Source: an uncultured Collinsella sp.
Lineage (GTDB): Bacteria; Actinomycetota; Coriobacteriia; Coriobacteriales; Coriobacteriaceae
Assembly: GCA_900754075.1 (NCBI GenBank)
Contig: CAAEBN010000027.1
Span: 1-41,988, forward strand
DNA length: 41,988 nt
Direction: 5' to 3'
Shown: positions 17,738 to 26,664 of the stretch, piece after piece
Numbering within the stretch: position 1 is the first letter of the stretch
Layout: each line of letters opens with the position of its first letter
Notes under the pieces: generated by a model
The model's database searches: none
Seen by the model: only the letters and a program-made list of their open reading frames with translations
Told to the model about the DNA's origin: nothing
Made by a program: the position numbers and the translations under genes

Positions 17738-20735
17738 ATCGTTCGACGAGCACGCGGTTAAGCCTACCCTCCACCAAGCGCTCGTACAGACGCCGCGTCT
17801 CGGGCTCGGGCACGCCATTGACCTGCTCCCTCAGGTGATGCATATGCCCACTGTACAGCTCGACGATATCGCGTCGTCGCCCCGCCGCACCGTAGACGCG
17901 CATAGCGCAACGCACCATGTCCTCGCGCGCCGTCTCTTGCCGCAGCCCCGACTCCACCAGCCATACCGCCGACTGCAGGTCGTTTTCTTCTAGGGCGGCA
18001 TTCGCGCCCCGAATCATGCAGTCGATATACTTAGATTCCATAATGCGCCTCATACGCAAAAAGTAGGTGGGATTACAGCCATTGGGAACATACAACGGGC
18101 CGGCGTAAAGCTGCTCAATCTTAAGGCACAGCTCAATCAGATGGGGTCCGCGCGCACCCGTGCGATTTCCCAAAACTTCGCGGCTTATCTGATCAAACAA
18201 CCGCACGTCGGTCTTGACGTAATCGCCGTTAAGCCCAATGCACTCGTTTTGGATCAGCACACACGACTTGCCGTCCGGTGTCGGCCCCAAGGCCGAACGC
18301 AAGCGCGATATCGTCGAGTACAGGTTGTTGCGGGCGCTATTGAACTCGGCATGGGGCCACAGCTCCATGGCCAGCGTCTCGCGGTCGACCAGTGCATCCA
18401 TGCCCAGCGCAAGCCGCTCGGCAAGCGTCGCCGCTTTCTTGCGGCGCCACATCTTATCCGTGATGGGAAACCCGTCGCGCTCGGCGCGAAACGCCCCAAA
18501 CATGCGGATCTCGATATGGCCAATCACATCGACACCCTCGGCATCGCCGGCCTGGAACAGACGCTCGCCTTCGCCCTCAAAGTCGTCACGCAGCGAATAT
18601 CGCGTCAGCTCGCGCACCGGGAGCTTCTTTCGAATTCTAGCAGCCGGCTCACCCAGACAATGCATCGCAAGACGCGCAAACAGCCGATACGACGGATCTA
18701 AAATCCCCGGGCGGTTCATGGACATCCAGGCTGCAAGGTCGCTATCGCGGCCCGCGGAGGCCAAATGCAACGCCACCATCCAAGCCTCGGCACCACCGAC
18801 CTGCGTCCGACTCAAATCGAGCAGCTCTGCCTCTTCGCGCACCGATACCATCGATGTATTGCGTAAGTACGCCGCGCGCTCTAGCAACAGTGCGTTGTCG
18901 CGTATGTATCCAATAGATTCCTCGGCAAGCCTGAGCACCTGCACCGCACGGAATTTGGCATTGACCGGACGCCCCTCAGCCAACGACTGCCAGCCTTCCA
19001 GTATCAAGCCAAACAACTGGACTTGATTGTCACGCACACGCACGGCAAAACGGTCGAGCTCATTGAATGCCTGCTCGTCGGTCACCGGCATGCCGGCAAA
19101 CAGGCGCCGCGCCGATAATACCATGCGCACCCAGATGGCGAGTGCTCGGATGTCACGCGCTTCGAGTGCCTCGAGCGTCAGGGCCATCTCGTCATCACGC
19201 TCGTCAGTCCCTGCATACGACCCATCAAATAGCTCCGTCAACATGCGGTCCGCCCGCACAAACGTCCCCGCGATATCGAGCTCACAATCGTAGACCTTAT
19301 CCGTTTTGAGCCCTGCGAGGATCTCACCGCCCTTCGCCCGCTCGGTCAGCCCATGTTTTATCTCGATATGTGCGGACAGCATGTCGAGTGCGGCACAAGA
19401 CGCCTCACTTCCCAGCGCTGTATGGCTTGCCGGAAGCCCCAGACCACTATCTCCATAACAGGCGGCCGTAAACGCGTGCGCTACCTTCCACGACACGGGA
19501 TCGAGCTCGCAAATCGCTTGCTCGCCCGCATGCTCGATAATTGAGGCCATATACCGCGCGAGTTTTGTATTGGAGACGCTCACCGCCGCCAGATAGATAC
19601 CGAGTGCCTCGTCAGGCGTCGGCTCCGATACCCGGCCATCTGCTTCGGTCTTTCCCAGTGCCGCGCGGCAGACATCCCCTCCATGCCCCGTCAGGGCCAG
19701 ATCGACCCCATACTGCCCGGCAAGCTCCAACACCGCACTGCGGTCCAAAAACGCGTCGGCAAGGTCCATCGCGGTATCGCAGCGCCCCGCTTTAATCAAT
19801 ATACGCGCCGCCCGCACAACGAGTTCGGGGCGAATTTCGGCGACCAGCTTGCGCAATCGCAGACGTGCGTTATCCTCGGTACCCAAGCAGGTAAAGCTCC
19901 GGTCTGCCGGATCAACGCCAAATATGGGATAATCGCGGACAAGATAGGACTGGTCAATCGCCGAAAGCCTAACACCGCAAGCCTCGAGCTCCGAAATATT
20001 GCCCTCACCCATTAGGACCATCAAGCATGCCACACTAAACAGGGCGTTGTTCTCGAGCGATGCCAGATCAACAAGTGCCGCACCGTAGATATTAACGATC
20101 TCGTTTTCGAGCATCTGGGCAACGTCTCCCTGCCCGTAGAGTCCCGACTGCATAGCCGAGACGAGCTCGGGCACGCCCTGCGTAAGCTGGTAGAAGTCGA
20201 GCGATGTGCTGATCGAGAACGCCGATGCCCACGCCGAATACTCATAGGCATGCACCTTGAGCATCTGCGCGTTGACTTTAATCGAATCGCCCAGTCCATG
20301 AATCAGCTGGCGATTCGAAGGACGGCAGCTCAAAAAGACCCCAACCCCCATAGCACGCAGGCTTCGGATCCGGTCGATCAGCTCCTCGGTCTCGCTCTGG
20401 CTGAGATTAGGCACGTTATCGATTGCAATCAGGGAGTGCGGCTTGTCCTTAAGCTCATCGGTAACGACCTCGAGCTGCATAAACACCTCGCGCCCAATAG
20501 CACGGTCTGCCTCGATGATCCGCACGGGACCTCGCGTCGGATCGCTTTTAACCTCTTGGGTATACTGCAGCAGCACCGAGGTTTTCCCAAAGCCATCAGG
20601 CGCGTAGAGGACTACGATGCCGGCCTTTCGGCCCTTGGCGATAAGTTCGTTCATCAAGCGATCGCGCCGCACCGTATAACTACTGCCCAGCGGCACAAGC
20701 TCGAGGTCGTCCGTATTGCCCAAATCGTTAACCAT
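17736..20735 (-). CDS. MalT/SARP-like transcriptional regulator with C-terminal wHTH-BTAD
   Basis: A 999-residue cytosolic regulator. The N-terminus is a STAND-type NTPase: a Walker-A-like LYAPDGFGKTSVL near 43-55 and a Walker-B-like SLIAIDNVPNL near 103-113. A long helical middle region (about 300-730) resembles the TPR sensor of MalT-type proteins. Residues 740-835 form an OmpR/PhoB-like winged helix as in SARPs (IRMFGAFRAERDG, then SARNNLYSTISRLRSALG), and about 843-990 form a BTAD domain. Typical SARP-STAND proteins place the DNA-binding part first; here it is last. GAGGAG lies 7 bases before the start. Its target cannot be assigned; no obvious regulon partner adjoins it. Confidence 0.85.
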   Translation of the reverse strand: MVNDLGNTDDLELVPLGSSYTVRRDRLMNELIAKGRKAGIVVLYAPDGFGKTSVLLQYTQEVKSDPTRGPVRIIEADRAIGREVFMQLEVVTDELKDKPHSLIAIDNVPNLSQSETEELIDRIRSLRAMGVGVFLSCRPSNRQLIHGLGDSIKVNAQMLKVHAYEYSAWASAFSISTSLDFYQLTQGVPELVSAMQSGLYGQGDVAQMLENEIVNIYGAALVDLASLENNALFSVACLMVLMGEGNISELEACGVRLSAIDQSYLVRDYPIFGVDPADRSFTCLGTEDNARLRLRKLVAEIRPELVVRAARILIKAGRCDTAMDLADAFLDRSAVLELAGQYGVDLALTGHGGDVCRAALGKTEADGRVSEPTPDEALGIYLAAVSVSNTKLARYMASIIEHAGEQAICELDPVSWKVAHAFTAACYGDSGLGLPASHTALGSEASCAALDMLSAHIEIKHGLTERAKGGEILAGLKTDKVYDCELDIAGTFVRADRMLTELFDGSYAGTDERDDEMALTLEALEARDIRALAIWVRMVLSARRLFAGMPVTDEQAFNELDRFAVRVRDNQVQLFGLILEGWQSLAEGRPVNAKFRAVQVLRLAEESIGYIRDNALLLERAAYLRNTSMVSVREEAELLDLSRTQVGGAEAWMVALHLASAGRDSDLAAWMSMNRPGILDPSYRLFARLAMHCLGEPAARIRKKLPVRELTRYSLRDDFEGEGERLFQAGDAEGVDVIGHIEIRMFGAFRAERDGFPITDKMWRRKKAATLAERLALGMDALVDRETLAMELWPHAEFNSARNNLYSTISRLRSALGPTPDGKSCVLIQNECIGLNGDYVKTDVRLFDQISREVLGNRTGARGPHLIELCLKIEQLYAGPLYVPNGCNPTYFLRMRRIMESKYIDCMIRGANAALEENDLQSAVWLVESGLRQETAREDMVRCAMRVYGAAGRRRDIVELYSGHMHHLREQVNGVPEPETRRLYERLVEGRLNRVLVER

Positions 20736-21119
20736 GCCCGCTCCTCAACTCGACCACATGGACACCGTAACGCTAGACCATATGTATCGCTAGATGAATA
20801 GAGCGATGCTACGGTTTAGGATGTTTGTTGGTACGCAAATGGCAAGTTTTTGTTCAGCGTGGTCCGATTGAAACTTATCCCCCAACCAATCAGTCTTTGC
20901 GCAGGTCAATGCGCTTGCCAGCTTGTCCCATCCTTTGGCAGTGTACCTCAAATGAGCGCTGTTCAATTGTGTTGCGCAACTCACCTAACGCTAGCTACCG
21001 TCTGCGACCTTTTCATAGCATTTATGCATAGTATCTGTTATGGAATGAATCATGCTGCACCAGACGCACCCGTCAAGTTCGCTGCAAGATTTTCGTCAAG
21101 CACACGGCGCGCGCTCAGC
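20736..21119. other. Intergenic region between the regulator and nagB terminator
   Basis: No gene supported. It contains the upstream region of the MalT/SARP-like gene. It is A/T-richer than the genes, but I see no clear -10/-35 pair, no riboswitch fold and no repeat shared with the rest of the window. Confidence 0.4.
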
Positions 21120-21147
21120 AAAAAGGCCCCCGCAAAGCGGAGGCCTT
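21120..21147 (-). terminator. Terminator of nagB
   Basis: On the minus strand AGGCCTCCGC pairs with GCGGGGGCCT (one wobble) around a 3-base loop, followed by TTTTT. It lies about 33 bases past the nagB stop. Confidence 0.85.
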
Positions 21148-21179
21148 CGGCAAAGCTATGTCGAGGTGATAGGCTTTCG

Positions 21180-21908
21180 CTACTTGCAGAGCGAAAGGGC
21201 GGCCTCGTCGGCAACGACAACGCAGTTGGTGTGCAGTTGCAGGATCGAGGCAGGGCACTCGGGGGTAACCGGACCATAGCACATGTCATGCACGGCCTGT
21301 GCCTTGGCCTCGCCGTTGGCGACAACCAGGATCATGCGGGCATACATGATGGTCTGGGTACCCATGGTGTAGGCCTGACGGGGCACGTCGTCGATGCTGT
21401 CGAACAGGCGGCTGTTGGCCTGAATGGTGCTCTCGGTGAGGTCGACGCAGTGCGTACCCTTGGAGAAGTGGTCATCGGGCTCGTTGAAGCCAATGTGACC
21501 GTTGTTACCGATGCCGAGCAGCTGCAGATCGGGGTAACCGGCAGCAGCGACGATCTTATCGTACTCAGAGCAGGCAGCGGCAGCGTCGGGATTGGAGCCA
21601 TCGGGCACATGCGTGTTGTTCAGGTCGATGTTGATGTGATCGAAGAAGTTCTCACGCATAAAGTAGTGGTAGCTCTGGGGATCGTCGTGCGAAAGGCCAC
21701 GATACTCGTCGAGGTTGTAGGTGCTGACCTCGGCAAAGTCGACGTCACCCTTCTCGTACCAAGCGGCGAGCTGCTTGTAGGCACCAATCGGGGTGGAGCC
21801 GGTGGCAAGACCCAGCACGCAATCGGGCTTGAGGATAACCTGGGCCGAGATGATATTGGCGGCCTTGCGGCTCATATCCTCGTAGTCTTTAGCTTTAATG
21901 ATCTTCAT
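21180..21908 (-). CDS. nagB: Glucosamine-6-phosphate deaminase
   Basis: A 242-residue cytosolic enzyme converting glucosamine-6-P to fructose-6-P and ammonia, the committed step of amino-sugar catabolism. YNLDEYRGLSHDDPQSY at about 66-82 holds the catalytic Asp, and GIGNNGHIGFNEPDDHF holds the catalytic His region. The 242-residue length fits the short Gram-positive type, which lacks the C-terminal extension of the E. coli enzyme. The start at 21908 has AAAGGA upstream; the frame continues 55 codons further without support. The leader of about 110 bases contains a possible -10 (TATACA) near 22018-22023 and a GGCCGCA/TGCGGCC hairpin near the middle. Neighbours EIIA(Glc) and GlmM suggest an amino-sugar context. 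Confidence 0.95.
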   Translation of the reverse strand: MKIIKAKDYEDMSRKAANIISAQVILKPDCVLGLATGSTPIGAYKQLAAWYEKGDVDFAEVSTYNLDEYRGLSHDDPQSYHYFMRENFFDHINIDLNNTHVPDGSNPDAAAACSEYDKIVAAAGYPDLQLLGIGNNGHIGFNEPDDHFSKGTHCVDLTESTIQANSRLFDSIDDVPRQAYTMGTQTIMYARMILVVANGEAKAQAVHDMCYGPVTPECPASILQLHTNCVVVADEAALSLCK

Positions 21909-22106
21909 TACGCGTCCTTTCTCGTACAAGAGAGGCAAGGCTCCCCTTACAAGCACTTGCCCGCGGCCCGCGTCGGCCGCAACCAACGTGTGCGGCCACC
22001 AGGGCGAGGTCGCGTAATGTATATGTCTCGTGTCTACCCGCGTCGAGGCCCCTGCCCGTCCACGGTGACCCAAAGCTGTTTAGCTTCGGACAAATCCCAT
22101 CTTGCC

Positions 22107-22140
22107 ACGGAGGGCGTCCTCTTTCAAGGGCGCCCTCCGT
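22107..22140 (-). terminator. Hairpin between EIIA(Glc) and nagB
   Basis: ACGGAGGGCG pairs perfectly with CGCCCTCCGT (arms 22107-22116 and 22131-22140). It lies 40 bases after the EIIA stop. There is no T tail, so termination would be atypical or factor-assisted. Confidence 0.5.
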
Positions 22141-22180
22141 AAACGTGTTTGAATTGTAGGCTAAAGGCCGAGCGCGCTCA

Positions 22181-22678
22181 CTAGCGCTCGCGAGCGACGA
22201 TGAGTTGGTCCATCTCCTCGACATGCTCGCCAACGGAACCCTTGATGCTCGAGAACTCAACGGAGTTGCACACCAAGATGGGAACCGTCACATCGTAGCC
22301 CTCGGCAGCAATTGCCTCGCGATCAAACTCGATGAGTACATCGCCCTTATGGACGATGTCACCCACTTGCGCATGTACGGTAAAGTGCTTGCCCTCGAGC
22401 TGAACAGTGTCCAAGCCAACGTGGATGAGCACGTCTAGGCCATCGACCGTGTTGAGCGCAACGGCGTGTCCCGTGGGAAAAATGGCCTCGACCTTGGCGT
22501 CTGCCGGCGCAATCACGCGCGTGCCGGTAGGCTGAATCGCCACGCCCTGACCCAAAAGGCCGGTGGCAAACGTCTGATCGTTTACCTCGGAGAGCGGAAT
22601 GACGTCGCCCGAGATGGGAGCATCCAGCGTAAGGACTCGACCACGCATACCAAAAGACCTTAGGACTTTAGTGAACAT
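22181..22678 (-). CDS. PTS glucose-type EIIA component
   Basis: A 165-residue soluble phosphocarrier of the EIIA(Glc)/Crr fold. It accepts phosphate from HPr and passes it to EIIB. The active site is the pair H71 (in PTGHAVAL) and H86 (in VLIHVGLDTVQLEGKHF), with H86 the phosphorylated one by analogy to E. coli Crr. The start at 22678 follows GAGGGGGAGC; a TTG 21 bases earlier is possible but less likely. No EIIB/EIIC domain or gene adjoins it, so it must serve permeases encoded elsewhere. Position next to nagB suggests N-acetylglucosamine or glucosamine uptake (inference). Confidence 0.9.
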   Translation of the reverse strand: MFTKVLRSFGMRGRVLTLDAPISGDVIPLSEVNDQTFATGLLGQGVAIQPTGTRVIAPADAKVEAIFPTGHAVALNTVDGLDVLIHVGLDTVQLEGKHFTVHAQVGDIVHKGDVLIEFDREAIAAEGYDVTVPILVCNSVEFSSIKGSVGEHVEEMDQLIVARER

Positions 22679-22749
22679 GCTCCCCCTCGGACATACCAAT
22701 CAATCAAAATAACCTTGTCAGTTTACCACTTGGCACCCGTTTTTGGCCA

Positions 22750-24087
22750 TTAGGGAAGTTCGCGCTTGACAACCTCGACGATATCGTCAACAACACGCTG
22801 GGTCAGCTCGTGCGTCTCCGCCTCGGCCATAACGCGAACCAGCGGCTCGGTACCGCTCGGGCGCACCAAGATGCGGCCGCGACCGTTGAGCTCCTTCTCG
22901 GCGGCAGCGACGGCGTCCCAAATGGGCTGGCAATCGTCCAGGCCGGCCTTGTTGTCCGAATGCACGTTGACGAGCACCTGCGGGTACTTCTTCATGATGC
23001 CGGCAAGGTCGGTGAGGGTGCGGCCGGTGCGCTTGAGCACGGCCAGCAACTGCAGGGCCGTCACCAAGCCGTCGCCGGTGGTGTTGTGCTCCAGGAAGAT
23101 GATGTGGCCGGACTGCTCGCCGCCGATGACGGCACCGTCCTCGAGCATACGCTCAAGAACATAACGGTCGCCCACGGCGGTCTGGACCATCTCAAATCCC
23201 TGCTCCTTCATGGCGATGGAGAAACCGAGGTTGCACATAACGGTCGAGACGATCTCAGAGTTGGCGAGCTTGCCGCGAGCAGCAAGGTCGGAGCCACAGA
23301 TGGCAAGAATGTAGTCGCCATCGATCTCGTTGCCCTCGCTGTCCACGAACAGCACACGATCGGCGTCGCCGTCGTGGGCAAGGCCGATATCGGCGTGGGT
23401 GCGCAGCACGAGCTCGCGCAGGGGCTCAAGGTGCGTGGAGCCACACTCAACGTTAATGTCGGTGCCGCAGTAATCGGTGTTGATGGCATGGACCGTGGCG
23501 CCCAGGCGCTGGAGCGCGGCAGGCGTGGTCTGGCACGAAGCACCGTGGCCGCAGTCGACGGCAACAACCAGTCCGTCGAGCTTAAGGCCGTCGAGCGTGC
23601 TGATGGCATGATCGACATAGGCCTTGCGGGCGTCCTTCATCTTGATGATGTGGCCCACGCCGGCGCCGGTTGGCAGCGTGTCGGCAGCCATGGCCTCCTC
23701 GGACATGACCCAGGCGCTGATCTCTTCCTCGACAGCATCGGGAAGCTTCATGCCCTTGCGGCTAAAGAACTTGATGCCGTTGAACTCCGGCGGATTATGC
23801 GAAGCAGAGATGACGATGCCGCCGTCAAGCTCGTTTTGAACGGTGAGCAGTGCCACGGCCGGCGTAGGGATAACGCCGCAGCAGTGCGGACGGCCGCCCT
23901 CGGCCATGATGCCGGCGGTCAGCGCGCTCTCGAGCATGGTGCCCGAAAGACGCGTATCGCGGCCGATGCAGATGTCCGGACCAAGGAACTTGGTCGCCGC
24001 GCGACCTAGGCGAAACGCGAGGTCGCACGAGAGGTCGGCATTGGCGACGCCACGGACGCCGTCGGTACCGAAGATGTTCTGGGGCAT
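22750..24087 (-). CDS. glmM: Phosphoglucosamine mutase
   Basis: A 445-residue enzyme, the usual family length, converting glucosamine-6-P to glucosamine-1-P for UDP-GlcNAc and peptidoglycan. The N-terminus FGTDGVRG is typical. The phosphoserine loop is ISASHNPPEFNGIKFF (about 96-111), the magnesium loop is DGDADR near 243, and the sugar-phosphate loop RPSGTEPLVRVMAE is near the C-terminus. AAGGAG lies 8 bases before the ATG at 24087. It shares its neighbourhood with nagB, which acts on the same glucosamine-6-P pool in the opposite direction. A terminator separates it from rpsI. Confidence 0.97.
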   Translation of the reverse strand: MPQNIFGTDGVRGVANADLSCDLAFRLGRAATKFLGPDICIGRDTRLSGTMLESALTAGIMAEGGRPHCCGVIPTPAVALLTVQNELDGGIVISASHNPPEFNGIKFFSRKGMKLPDAVEEEISAWVMSEEAMAADTLPTGAGVGHIIKMKDARKAYVDHAISTLDGLKLDGLVVAVDCGHGASCQTTPAALQRLGATVHAINTDYCGTDINVECGSTHLEPLRELVLRTHADIGLAHDGDADRVLFVDSEGNEIDGDYILAICGSDLAARGKLANSEIVSTVMCNLGFSIAMKEQGFEMVQTAVGDRYVLERMLEDGAVIGGEQSGHIIFLEHNTTGDGLVTALQLLAVLKRTGRTLTDLAGIMKKYPQVLVNVHSDNKAGLDDCQPIWDAVAAAEKELNGRGRILVRPSGTEPLVRVMAEAETHELTQRVVDDIVEVVKRELP

Positions 24088-24135
24088 AGGATCGCTCCTT
24101 CCCAAGCAGGCGATATGCAACCGCCCACCCTAGTC

Positions 24136-24180
24136 GAAAAAGAAAAGCGGGACCCGCCGAGGAATCGGCAGGCCCCGCTT
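24136..24180 (-). terminator. Terminator of the rplM-rpsI operon
   Basis: On the minus strand AAGCGGGGCCTGCCGA pairs with TCGGCGGGTCCCGCTT (near perfect) and is followed by TTCTTTTTC. It lies about 30 bases after the rpsI stop. Confidence 0.92.
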
Positions 24181-24210
24181 GTACATTGTATCTCGAAAGG
24201 AGATAAAACC

Positions 24211-24606
<396 letters not shown>

Positions 24607-24608
24607 CT

Positions 24609-25052
24609 TTAAGCCTCCAGCTCAATCTTCGTGGGGTTCTGGGCAGCGTGCGGATGCTCGGCACCAGCGTAGACCTTAAGCTTGGTCATCTGGGCACGGC
24701 CGAGGGTGGTCTTGGGCAGCATGCCGCGAACGGCGCGCTCGATGACCTTCTCCGGGTGCTTCTCCATAGCCTGGCGGAAGCTCTCAGCCTTGAGGCCGCC
24801 GTTGTAGCCGCTGTGGCGATAATAGGTCTTCGTGTCGGCCTTGTTACCGGTAAGCTGGACCTTATCGGCGTTGATGACGACGACGAAGTCGCCGCAGTCG
24901 CTGTTGGGCGTGAACTGGGGCTTGTTCTTACCGCGCAGGATCATTGCGATCTGAGTGGCAAGACGGCCCAGGACAGCACCATCGGCGTCGACGAGAACCC
25001 AGTTGCGCTGGACCTCGCCCTGCTTGGCGTAGTGAGTCGATTTCGAAATCAC
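24609..25052 (-). CDS. rplM: 50S ribosomal protein L13 (uL13)
   Basis: A 147-residue ribosomal protein. Conserved motifs include WVLVDADGAVLGRLATQIA (20-38), YRHSGYNGGLK and GMLPKTTLGRAQMTKLKVYAG. It starts with GTG at 25052, with GGAGGAG 7 bases upstream. First gene of rplM-rpsI with a good promoter about 60 bases before the start and a possible structured leader. Confidence 0.98.
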   Translation of the reverse strand: MISKSTHYAKQGEVQRNWVLVDADGAVLGRLATQIAMILRGKNKPQFTPNSDCGDFVVVINADKVQLTGNKADTKTYYRHSGYNGGLKAESFRQAMEKHPEKVIERAVRGMLPKTTLGRAQMTKLKVYAGAEHPHAAQNPTKIELEA

Positions 25053-25112
25053 TTAGACTCCTCCATGTACAGTACGTGTTGTTACAGAGATTCACGGGGC
25101 TCTGCAAGTAAC
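25053..25112 (-). promoter_or_regulatory. Candidate L13-type mRNA leader hairpin
   Basis: The 60-base leader between the predicted start of transcription and the GTG can fold: GTTAC pairs with GTAAC and CAGAG with CTCTG, around CCCCGTGAAT. An L13 leader with a stem upstream of rplM is known in other Gram-positives and is thought to bind L13. Equivalence here is inference. Confidence 0.35.
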
Positions 25113-25118
25113 CCGTCT

Positions 25119-25146
25119 ATATTACCCCGCTCGCCGCCCGAGTCAA
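25119..25146 (-). promoter_or_regulatory. Sigma-70-type promoter of rplM-rpsI
   Basis: TTGACT (-35, 25141-25146 in reverse) and TAATAT (-10, 25119-25124) at 16-bp spacing on the minus strand. This is the best housekeeping promoter match in the window. Confidence 0.75.
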
Positions 25147-25209
25147 CAGGTATTTTGGCTCCGACCAGAGTTTCTGCACATGTCGTCCATGGGTCATGAC
25201 GTCGCGACG

Positions 25210-26088
25210 CTAGCGCTCGACAAACGCCTCGATATCTCCCAGCAAGCGCTTTGCCTCCTGGCGACCCTGAATATACAGGTCGAGGAGCTTTGCCGGATCG
25301 TGCTCAACGTGACCGACCTCGACCGGCTTTTGCGGAGCGACGACCAACGCACGGCCCTCGCGCTCATACTTCCACAGGTGCATGCGCTGGATGTTATAGC
25401 GGTCGTGGCGCGTCTCGATAGCCTCGAGCAGGTAGGGGTAGTCGGCATAGCGAGCGCGCGCGGCTGGCATAAACTCGTAGGGCTTCTTCTCGTATGAACG
25501 GTCCTGCGTGACAATAACAACCGCGCGATCGAAGCCCGCCTCCTCCAGCACGTGCTCGATGGGGACCGAATCGGCTACGCCGCCGTCGACGTATTTGTGC
25601 CCGTCAATCTCGACCGGCGGCGTCACCAGCGGTAGCGAGGTCGAGGCGCGCACGGCGTCGAGGTCAAGTACGGCGCTTTTGACCGGCAGGTACGTGGCGG
25701 TTCCAAAGAGCATGTCCGTCGCGACGGCGTACATCTCGATGGGGCTCGCATCGAACGTCTCGTTGTCAAAGGGGTCCAGGCGGTCCTGGACATCGTTGAA
25801 GATAAAGTCGTAACCCACAATAGAGCCCGTGGACGCAAACGATGCGGCGCCCATGTAGCGGCTGTCGTTGCAGAAAGCCAGGTTGATGCGGTTGGCACGG
25901 CCGATCTGGTGCGACTTGTAGTTCACGCCGTTGAGAGCACCTGCCGATACACCGTAGACAGCCGGAATCTCGACGCCAGCCTCCATGAGGACGTCGAGCA
26001 CACCCGCGGTAAACTGCCCGCGGAAGCTGCCGCCCTCCAAAATGAGCGCGACCTTGCCGGCGTTCTTTGCCTTATCTTCTGCAGTCAT
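25210..26088 (-). CDS. Patatin-like phospholipase
   Basis: A 292-residue serine hydrolase of the patatin family, acting on acyl esters, probably at the inner face of the membrane. The glycine-rich oxyanion loop is EGGSFRGQFTAG at 18-29, the nucleophile is S48 in GVSAG, and the dyad aspartate is D168 in YVDGGVADSVP. AGGAGG precedes the start by about 6 bases. No signal peptide is seen. The C-terminal 90 residues (from about 200) are charged and helical, like the YjjU/RssA-type bacterial members. It ends 64 bases upstream of the rplM promoter with no terminator in between. Confidence 0.92.
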   Translation of the reverse strand: MTAEDKAKNAGKVALILEGGSFRGQFTAGVLDVLMEAGVEIPAVYGVSAGALNGVNYKSHQIGRANRINLAFCNDSRYMGAASFASTGSIVGYDFIFNDVQDRLDPFDNETFDASPIEMYAVATDMLFGTATYLPVKSAVLDLDAVRASTSLPLVTPPVEIDGHKYVDGGVADSVPIEHVLEEAGFDRAVVIVTQDRSYEKKPYEFMPAARARYADYPYLLEAIETRHDRYNIQRMHLWKYEREGRALVVAPQKPVEVGHVEHDPAKLLDLYIQGRQEAKRLLGDIEAFVER

Positions 26089-26181
26089 ATTGACCTCCTG
26101 CGATTGCGTTTTGGCTTTCTTCTACCCAGTTTTGGGATGGAGGGCGCACAGGTTTTGGAGTTAAGGGGTCGGGGCAGTCGA

Positions 26182-26389
26182 CGGGAAAATGCGTCCCGGT
26201 CTCAGAGCAAATTCCGGGTCGCATTTTCCGCTGAGCCCGTCATCAGGAAGATGAATCCCATTCCGAATGAGGATTCCGGGATGCAGTTTCCGCTTGATGT
26301 GCCATCCGGAAACTACGTCCCAGTCTGAATGCGGATTCCGGGACGTGCTTTCCACCTGGGCCGCCATTGGGAAAGCGCGTCCCACCCTG
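26182..26389. repeat. 62-bp tandem repeat, 3.35 copies
   Basis: Units start at 26182, 26244 and 26306, with a partial fourth at 26368, an exact 62-bp period. Each unit carries an early GGAAA...TCCC segment and a later ATTCCGGG...TTTCC segment that are inverted relative to each other, so each unit can form a hairpin. The copies are clearly diverged. No open frame runs through it convincingly. It lies 93 bases upstream of the lipase start, so it could influence that gene. Confidence 0.85.
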
Positions 26390-26408
26390 CGTTGCCGTAG
26401 CGTTTGCT

Positions 26409-26446
26409 TAACGCCCGCGCCCTGCACAGAGTTCGATTCTCCGCGG
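26409..26446 (-). repeat. Extra left end of the tmRNA-linked element
   Basis: These 38 bases are identical to 26621-26658, in the same orientation, 212 bp apart. They include GAGTTCGATTCTCCGCG, the 17-base T-arm sequence of tmRNA. The hairpin that follows in the complete element is degenerate here (ending in GTTTGCT). It reads as a second, truncated copy further downstream of tmRNA. Confidence 0.75.
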
Positions 26447-26523
26447 GTGGGAGGATCCGTTGGTGCGGGGGCATAGTTGGCAGAAATGCCGTCGGCAGCA
26501 CATCTGTTTTGGGCTGGGACTTT

Positions 26524-26657
26524 GCGCGGAGAATCCGCGTATTTGCTTCGCAAATCCGCACCGGCTTCGGCCGCCTGCCGGCGTCCTCGCCCGCGGGCTA
26601 AAAACGCTTACGCGTTTTCCTAACGCCCGCGCCCTGCACAGAGTTCGATTCTCCGCG
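26524..26657 (-). repeat. 134-bp tmRNA-linked element bounded by tmRNA T-arm copies
   Basis: Read on the minus strand, the direction of tmRNA, the element begins CGCGGAGAATCGAACTC, the reverse complement of the tmRNA T-arm (17 bases). Next comes a hairpin AGGAAAACGCGTAAGCGTTTT, then a GC-rich core, and it ends GATTCTCCGCGC, a 12-base forward copy of the tmRNA T-stem. The order, the length and the hairpin match the 135-bp element after tRNA-Glu, but the ends match tmRNA. No protein is encoded. Confidence 0.72.
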
Positions 26658-26664
26658 GTACGGA

